64,000 bases of DNA from assembly GCA_003576695.1 (NCBI GenBank), contig QOZQ01000003.1:434001-498000 (forward strand), read 5' to 3'. Every line of letters begins with the position of its first letter. Positions within the stretch are counted from its first letter, which is position 1. This document shows positions 60,847 through 64,000 of this stretch, one piece after another. The position numbers and the translations under genes were made by a program. This DNA is from Taklimakanibacter lacteus (GTDB lineage Bacteria > Pseudomonadota > Alphaproteobacteria > Rhizobiales > Aestuariivirgaceae). The notes under the pieces were generated by a model, which saw only the letters and a list, made by a program, of their open reading frames with translations, was not told where the DNA came from and ran no database searches.

Positions 60847-62013
60847 TCAGGCCGGCAATTTGCGATGCACGATCGACGACCAGTAGGCGATGCCGGGGCC
60901 AAGGGCCGCGTCATTGAAGTCGTAATGCGGGTTGTGCAGCGGCTGGCCGTTGGCACCATCCACGCCATTGCCGAGAAAGGCGAAATTGCCGGGCTTGTGG
61001 TTGAGGAAGAGGCCGAAATCCTCAGAGCCCATCAGCGGCTCAGGCTCGGCATCGACGCGGTCGATGCCGGGCGTCGCCCTGGCGGCAGCAAGCGCATGCT
61101 GGCTGGCGCTATCGTGATTGACGGTCGAGGCGAATTCCTGCGTGTAAGTCACATCCACTTCGGCGCCGAAGCTCTGGGCAATGCCGGCTGCAATGCGGCG
61201 CATCTCGGCTTCGATGATCTTCTGGATTTCGGGGCGGTAGCTGCGCGTATCGCCCTTGAGGATCACAGTCTCGGGCAGCACATTGCGCGTGCCGTCGGTC
61301 AGCACTTCCGTCACCGAGACGACGGCGGTATCGAGCGCTGAGACGCGGCGCGACACGATCGTCTGCAGCGCCAGGATCGCATGCGCTGCAATGACGATCG
61401 GATCATTGGCCACTTGCGGGCGCGCCGCATGGCCGCCCTTGCCGCGGAAGCGGATCTCGAAATTGTCTTCCGAAGCCATCAGCGGGCCGGCGCGCGTCGC
61501 GAAGGCGCCGACCGGCATGCCGGGCATGTTGTGGATGCCGTAGATCTCGGCGAAGGCGAAACGCTCGAACAGGCCATCGGCGATCATCGCCTTGGCGCCG
61601 CGGCCATGCTCCTCATTGGGCTGGAAGATGAAATGGACGGTGCCGGAGAACTGCCCATGCCGGCTCAGATGATGGGCGGCCCCCAGCAGCATGGCCATAT
61701 GGCCGTCATGGCCGCAGGCAGGCATCTGGCCCTGATGCGTCGAGGCATAGGGCAGGTTGGTCTGCTCCGTGATCTTGAGCGCATCCATGTCGGCGCGCAG
61801 CGCAATCGCCTGGCTGCCGGACCCTTTGCGCAAGATGCCGACCACCCCGGTCTGGCCGATGCCCTGATGCACCTCAAGCCCGAAGGAGCGAAGTTTCTCG
61901 GCGACGAAGGCGGAAGTCTTATGCTCGCCGAAGCCCAACTCCGGGATGGAATGGAGATGGCGCCGCCATTCCCTGGCGGCGTCGATCTGGCTTGCTTCCG
62001 GCGTCGTCGGCAT
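60847..62013 (-). CDS. M20-family amidohydrolase (hippurate hydrolase-like)
   Basis: 388 residues from the ATG at 62013. Motifs of the M20D group are RRHLHSIPELGFGEHKTSAF, ALRADMDALKITEQ, ACGHDGHMAMLLGAA (metal ligands) and FQPNEEHGRGAKAMI (catalytic Glu). The dimerisation domain contains RGKGGHAARPQVANDP. It hydrolyses N-acyl amino acids, as in hippurate or N-acetyl-amino-acid deacylases. First gene of an operon with the ammonia-lyase-like enzyme. Confidence 0.93.
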   Translation of the reverse strand: MPTTPEASQIDAAREWRRHLHSIPELGFGEHKTSAFVAEKLRSFGLEVHQGIGQTGVVGILRKGSGSQAIALRADMDALKITEQTNLPYASTHQGQMPACGHDGHMAMLLGAAHHLSRHGQFSGTVHFIFQPNEEHGRGAKAMIADGLFERFAFAEIYGIHNMPGMPVGAFATRAGPLMASEDNFEIRFRGKGGHAARPQVANDPIVIAAHAILALQTIVSRRVSALDTAVVSVTEVLTDGTRNVLPETVILKGDTRSYRPEIQKIIEAEMRRIAAGIAQSFGAEVDVTYTQEFASTVNHDSASQHALAAARATPGIDRVDAEPEPLMGSEDFGLFLNHKPGNFAFLGNGVDGANGQPLHNPHYDFNDAALGPGIAYWSSIVHRKLPA

Positions 62014-62123
62014 GGAGGGCTCCCTGGGTATTGGCCTGATGGCGCAGTCCACATTTGCCCGATTAAGGCCTGTTAAGTTCGGCGAAAACTATGCCGAAAC
62101 GCAGAAAAGCTGCGAAATGAACG

Positions 62124-62744
62124 TCACGACTTGGAGTTCACTGCGCCAAACCTTAGCCCATCCATCAACAACGCGACCAATCGCTTCGACCGCTCCCGCC
62201 AGTCAGCCGTCTTGGGGGCGCCATAGATGCCGGAGAGTGCATGCATGACATCCGAGCTTTCGATATCGGCGCGGATCGTGCCGGAGGCGATGGCGGCATC
62301 GATAAGTTTCTGCAGCGCGGCCGGGATCCGGCCTGAGGATTCGGCGAAGAATTCGGAATTGCTGGCAACGAGCAGCTTGAGGCTGTCGGCCATGCCGCGC
62401 TTGGCGGCGATGTAATCGACGAAGCGCTGCATCCATTCGGCCAGCGCCACATCGGGTGGATACTTGCGGGCGAGGGCTTCGGCTGCCTGGCAAAGCTCCT
62501 CGACCTCGCGCCGGTAGATGACCTCGACCAGATGCTCGCGGGTGGGAAAATGCCGGTAGAGCGTGCCGATGCCGACGCCGGCGCGCTCGGCGATCTCTTC
62601 GAGCGATGTGTCGATGCCATGCTGGAAGAAAGCGAGCCCGGCCGCCTTGATGAGCTTGTCGCGATTCTTCTGGGCATCGGCGCGCAGCGCCTTTTCCGCC
62701 GGGGCAGGGACAGCTTGGCGAGATTTGGCGGGACGCTTTGCCAT
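62124..62744 (-). CDS. TetR-family regulator
   Basis: 206 residues from the ATG at 62744. The N-terminal HTH reads RDKLIKAAGLAFFQHGIDTSLEEIAERAGVGIGTLYRHFPTREHLVEVIYRRE. The rest is the helical effector domain. A basic, Ala/Lys-rich head precedes the HTH. It is divergent from the xanthine-dehydrogenase-type operon and likely represses it. The 165-bp gap between them holds no clear palindrome that I could identify. Confidence 0.94.
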   Translation of the reverse strand: MAKRPAKSRQAVPAPAEKALRADAQKNRDKLIKAAGLAFFQHGIDTSLEEIAERAGVGIGTLYRHFPTREHLVEVIYRREVEELCQAAEALARKYPPDVALAEWMQRFVDYIAAKRGMADSLKLLVASNSEFFAESSGRIPAALQKLIDAAIASGTIRADIESSDVMHALSGIYGAPKTADWRERSKRLVALLMDGLRFGAVNSKS

Positions 62745-62909
62745 TATTTCACACGCGCGTCCCAATTGGGGTCTTGAATCGCCATCCCTGATCTCTTAGC
62801 TTGATAAACGGAGGCGCCTCCGATTATATCCGGGACGCCTTCGAATTGTTACCCCATCCGGAACCGAAATGTCAGCCCTTTGCAGGGCGGCAGAGTGAGG
62901 CCCGCATCC

Positions 62910-63386
62910 ATGAGCAAACCCCTGAAAATCAAGCTTCACGTCAATGGCGTCGCGCGCGAGCTCGTGATCGAGCCGCGCGTCACCTTGCTCGATGCCCTGC
63001 GCGAGCACCTGAACCTCACGGGCTCCAAGAAGGGCTGCGACCAGGGCCAGTGCGGCGCCTGCACCGTCCATGTCGATGGCGAGCGCGTGCTCGCATGTCT
63101 GACACTCGCCGCCCAGGTCGAGGGCAGGGAGATCACCACCGTCGAGGGCCTGACGCCCGACGGCGCCGAGCTTCATCCCGTCCAGGCCGCCTTCCTCAAG
63201 CATGATGCCTTCCAGTGCGGCTATTGCACGCCGGGCCAGATCATGTCGGCGGTCGCCTGCATCAGGGAAGGCCATGCCTCGTCCGATGCCGAGATCCGCG
63301 AATATATGTCGGGCAATCTGTGCCGCTGCGGCGCCTATCCGCATATCGTCGCCGCCGTGCGCGAAGCCAGGGAGGCGCTGTCATGA
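62910..63386 (+). CDS. [2Fe-2S] subunit of a xanthine-dehydrogenase-type molybdoenzyme
   Basis: 158 residues from the ATG at 62910. The plant-type ferredoxin cluster is CDQGQCGACTVHVDGERVLAC; the second helical cluster domain holds CGYCTPGQI and CRCGAYPHI. This is the small subunit of the PaoABC/CoxMSL-type hydroxylases. No Tat signal is present, unlike periplasmic PaoA, so the enzyme is probably cytosolic. The stop overlaps the FAD subunit start (ATGA). Confidence 0.95.
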   Translation: MSKPLKIKLHVNGVARELVIEPRVTLLDALREHLNLTGSKKGCDQGQCGACTVHVDGERVLACLTLAAQVEGREITTVEGLTPDGAELHPVQAAFLKHDAFQCGYCTPGQIMSAVACIREGHASSDAEIREYMSGNLCRCGAYPHIVAAVREAREALS

Positions 63387-64000
63387 GGGACTTCACCTAT
63401 GCCCGCGCCGCTTCCGTTGAAGATGCGCGCCGTCTCGCGCAGCAATCCGGCGCCATGCTGCTGGCGGGCGGGACGACCTTGCTCGATCTCGCCAAATGCG
63501 GCGTCGCCAGGCCCGACCATGTGGTCGACATCACCCATCTGAAGGGCCTCGATGCGATCGAGGTGACCAGGGAGGGCGCTCATCTGGGGGCACTCGCCAA
63601 GATGAGCCATGTGGCCGACGACAAGGCGATCCGCGCCGAATTCCCGGCCGTGTCGGAGGCGCTGTGGCAGGCGGCCTCGGCGCAATTGCGCAATATGGCG
63701 ACCATTGGCGGCAATCTCATGCAGCGTACGCGCTGCGCCTATTTCCGCGATCCCAATTCCTTTGCCGCCTGCAACAAGCGCCAGCCGGGATCGGGCTGTG
63801 CGGCGCGGGGCGGCATCACCCGCAATCACGCGGTGCTCGGCACGAGCTCTTCCTGCATCGCCACCAATCCGGGCGATCTCGCCGTGGCGCTCGTCGCCTT
63901 CGATGCCATCGTGCATCTGGGCGACAGGAAGGTGCCGGTCGATGACTTCTTCCTTCTGCCCGGAGCAACGCCCGATCGCGAACAGGCGATCGAGCCGGGT
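63383..64000 (+). CDS. FAD-binding subunit of the same molybdoenzyme (cut by window edge)
   Basis: At least 206 residues are visible before the right edge. The FAD-binding motif AGGTTLLDLAKCGVARPDHVVDI near residues 28-50 and ASAQLRNMATIGGNLMQRTRCAYFRD near 100-125 mark the YagS/PaoB-type subunit. The Cys-rich part (CAYFRDPNSFAACNKRQPGSGCAARGG) is typical of PaoB, which binds a [4Fe-4S] cluster. The Mo-binding subunit is expected just beyond the edge. By analogy the enzyme may be an aldehyde oxidoreductase. Confidence 0.92.
   Translation, partial: MRDFTYARAASVEDARRLAQQSGAMLLAGGTTLLDLAKCGVARPDHVVDITHLKGLDAIEVTREGAHLGALAKMSHVADDKAIRAEFPAVSEALWQAASAQLRNMATIGGNLMQRTRCAYFRDPNSFAACNKRQPGSGCAARGGITRNHAVLGTSSSCIATNPGDLAVALVAFDAIVHLGDRKVPVDDFFLLPGATPDREQAIEPG

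Overview
The window looks like a chromosomal segment of a GC-rich alphaproteobacterium, most likely a member of the Hyphomicrobiales (Rhizobiales). This rests on codon use and overall GC, an OpgC-type glucan-modifying membrane protein, many DUF899/AHSA1/GFA-type small enzymes, dispersed palindromic repeats of the CCCCTTCTCCCGC/GCGGGAGAAGGGG and CCGTCATCCCGGCGAAAG kinds, and a short leader ORF whose start codon coincides with the predicted transcription start, as is known for rhizobial trpL. I cannot name the genus. No rRNA, tRNA or CRISPR array was seen. Both ends cut a gene: a sugar permease on the left and a molybdenum-hydroxylase FAD subunit on the right.

Layout. 0-2.5 kb: sugar ABC transporter (binding protein, permease), with iterated 10-bp operator-like repeats upstream. 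3.0-5.5 kb: guaA and an SMP-30 family protein. 5.6-8.2 kb: a Spy/CpxP-like gene, response regulator and sensor kinase in one operon, with a Cpx-box-like direct repeat in front. 8.3-9.2 kb: ArsR-type repressor plus AHSA1 protein. 9.2-10.2 kb: a tyrA-like dehydrogenase preceded by a Tyr-Tyr leader peptide and alternative hairpins (candidate attenuator). 10.4-12.05 kb: ABC-F ATPase. 12.1-15.7 kb: an accessory island of visibly lower GC carrying a DUF3644 protein, a three-cysteine (radical-SAM-like) DUF5131/Gp37-Gp68 protein and its partner TcmP. 15.9-25.4 kb: aminotransferase, a CadC-like regulator, DUF899, DUF4253, YkuD, two cupins and small secreted proteins, with two insertions of a MITE-like repeat. 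25.5-34.7 kb: MBL-rhodanese persulfide dioxygenase-like enzyme, a toxin-antitoxin pair, lytic transglycosylase, RecQ, OpgC, an isoprenylcysteine-methyltransferase-like protein, an SDR coupled to an ECF sigma factor, and a YjbR protein. 35-46 kb: an unknown 311-residue protein, a beta-propeller protein, a regulator divergent from an AHSA1/secreted/DUF899/GFA operon, oxidoreductases, a LysR regulator, a ricin-type lectin and a second transglycosylase. 46-48.3 kb: DoxX/MarR divergent pair with two operators, and an SRAP (YedK/HMCES) protein.

48.3-55.6 kb is one functional unit: a polar-amino-acid ABC transporter, an ornithine cyclodeaminase-family enzyme, a decayed arginase-family gene, a LacI repressor, a PfkB kinase and a SIS-domain deglycase resembling FrlD/FrlB. 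Three matching TGTGAGAACGTTCTCACA-type operators tie the transporter, repressor and enzyme promoters together. The best reading is uptake and breakdown of fructosyl-amino acids (Amadori compounds). 55.6-64 kb: ArsR/AHSA1 pair, GlxA-type regulator divergent from an alpha/beta hydrolase, a VOC protein, an Lrp regulator next to a diaminopropionate ammonia-lyase-like enzyme and an M20 amidohydrolase, and a TetR regulator divergent from a xanthine-dehydrogenase-type operon.

The most interesting points are the DUF3644/three-Cys/TcmP island (function unknown, mobile), the candidate leaderless tyrosine attenuator, the MITE insertion that rewrote the C-terminus of a cupin gene with an 18-bp duplication, a 21-bp motif shared by both DUF899 loci, and the Cpx-like operator in front of a Spy-type operon.
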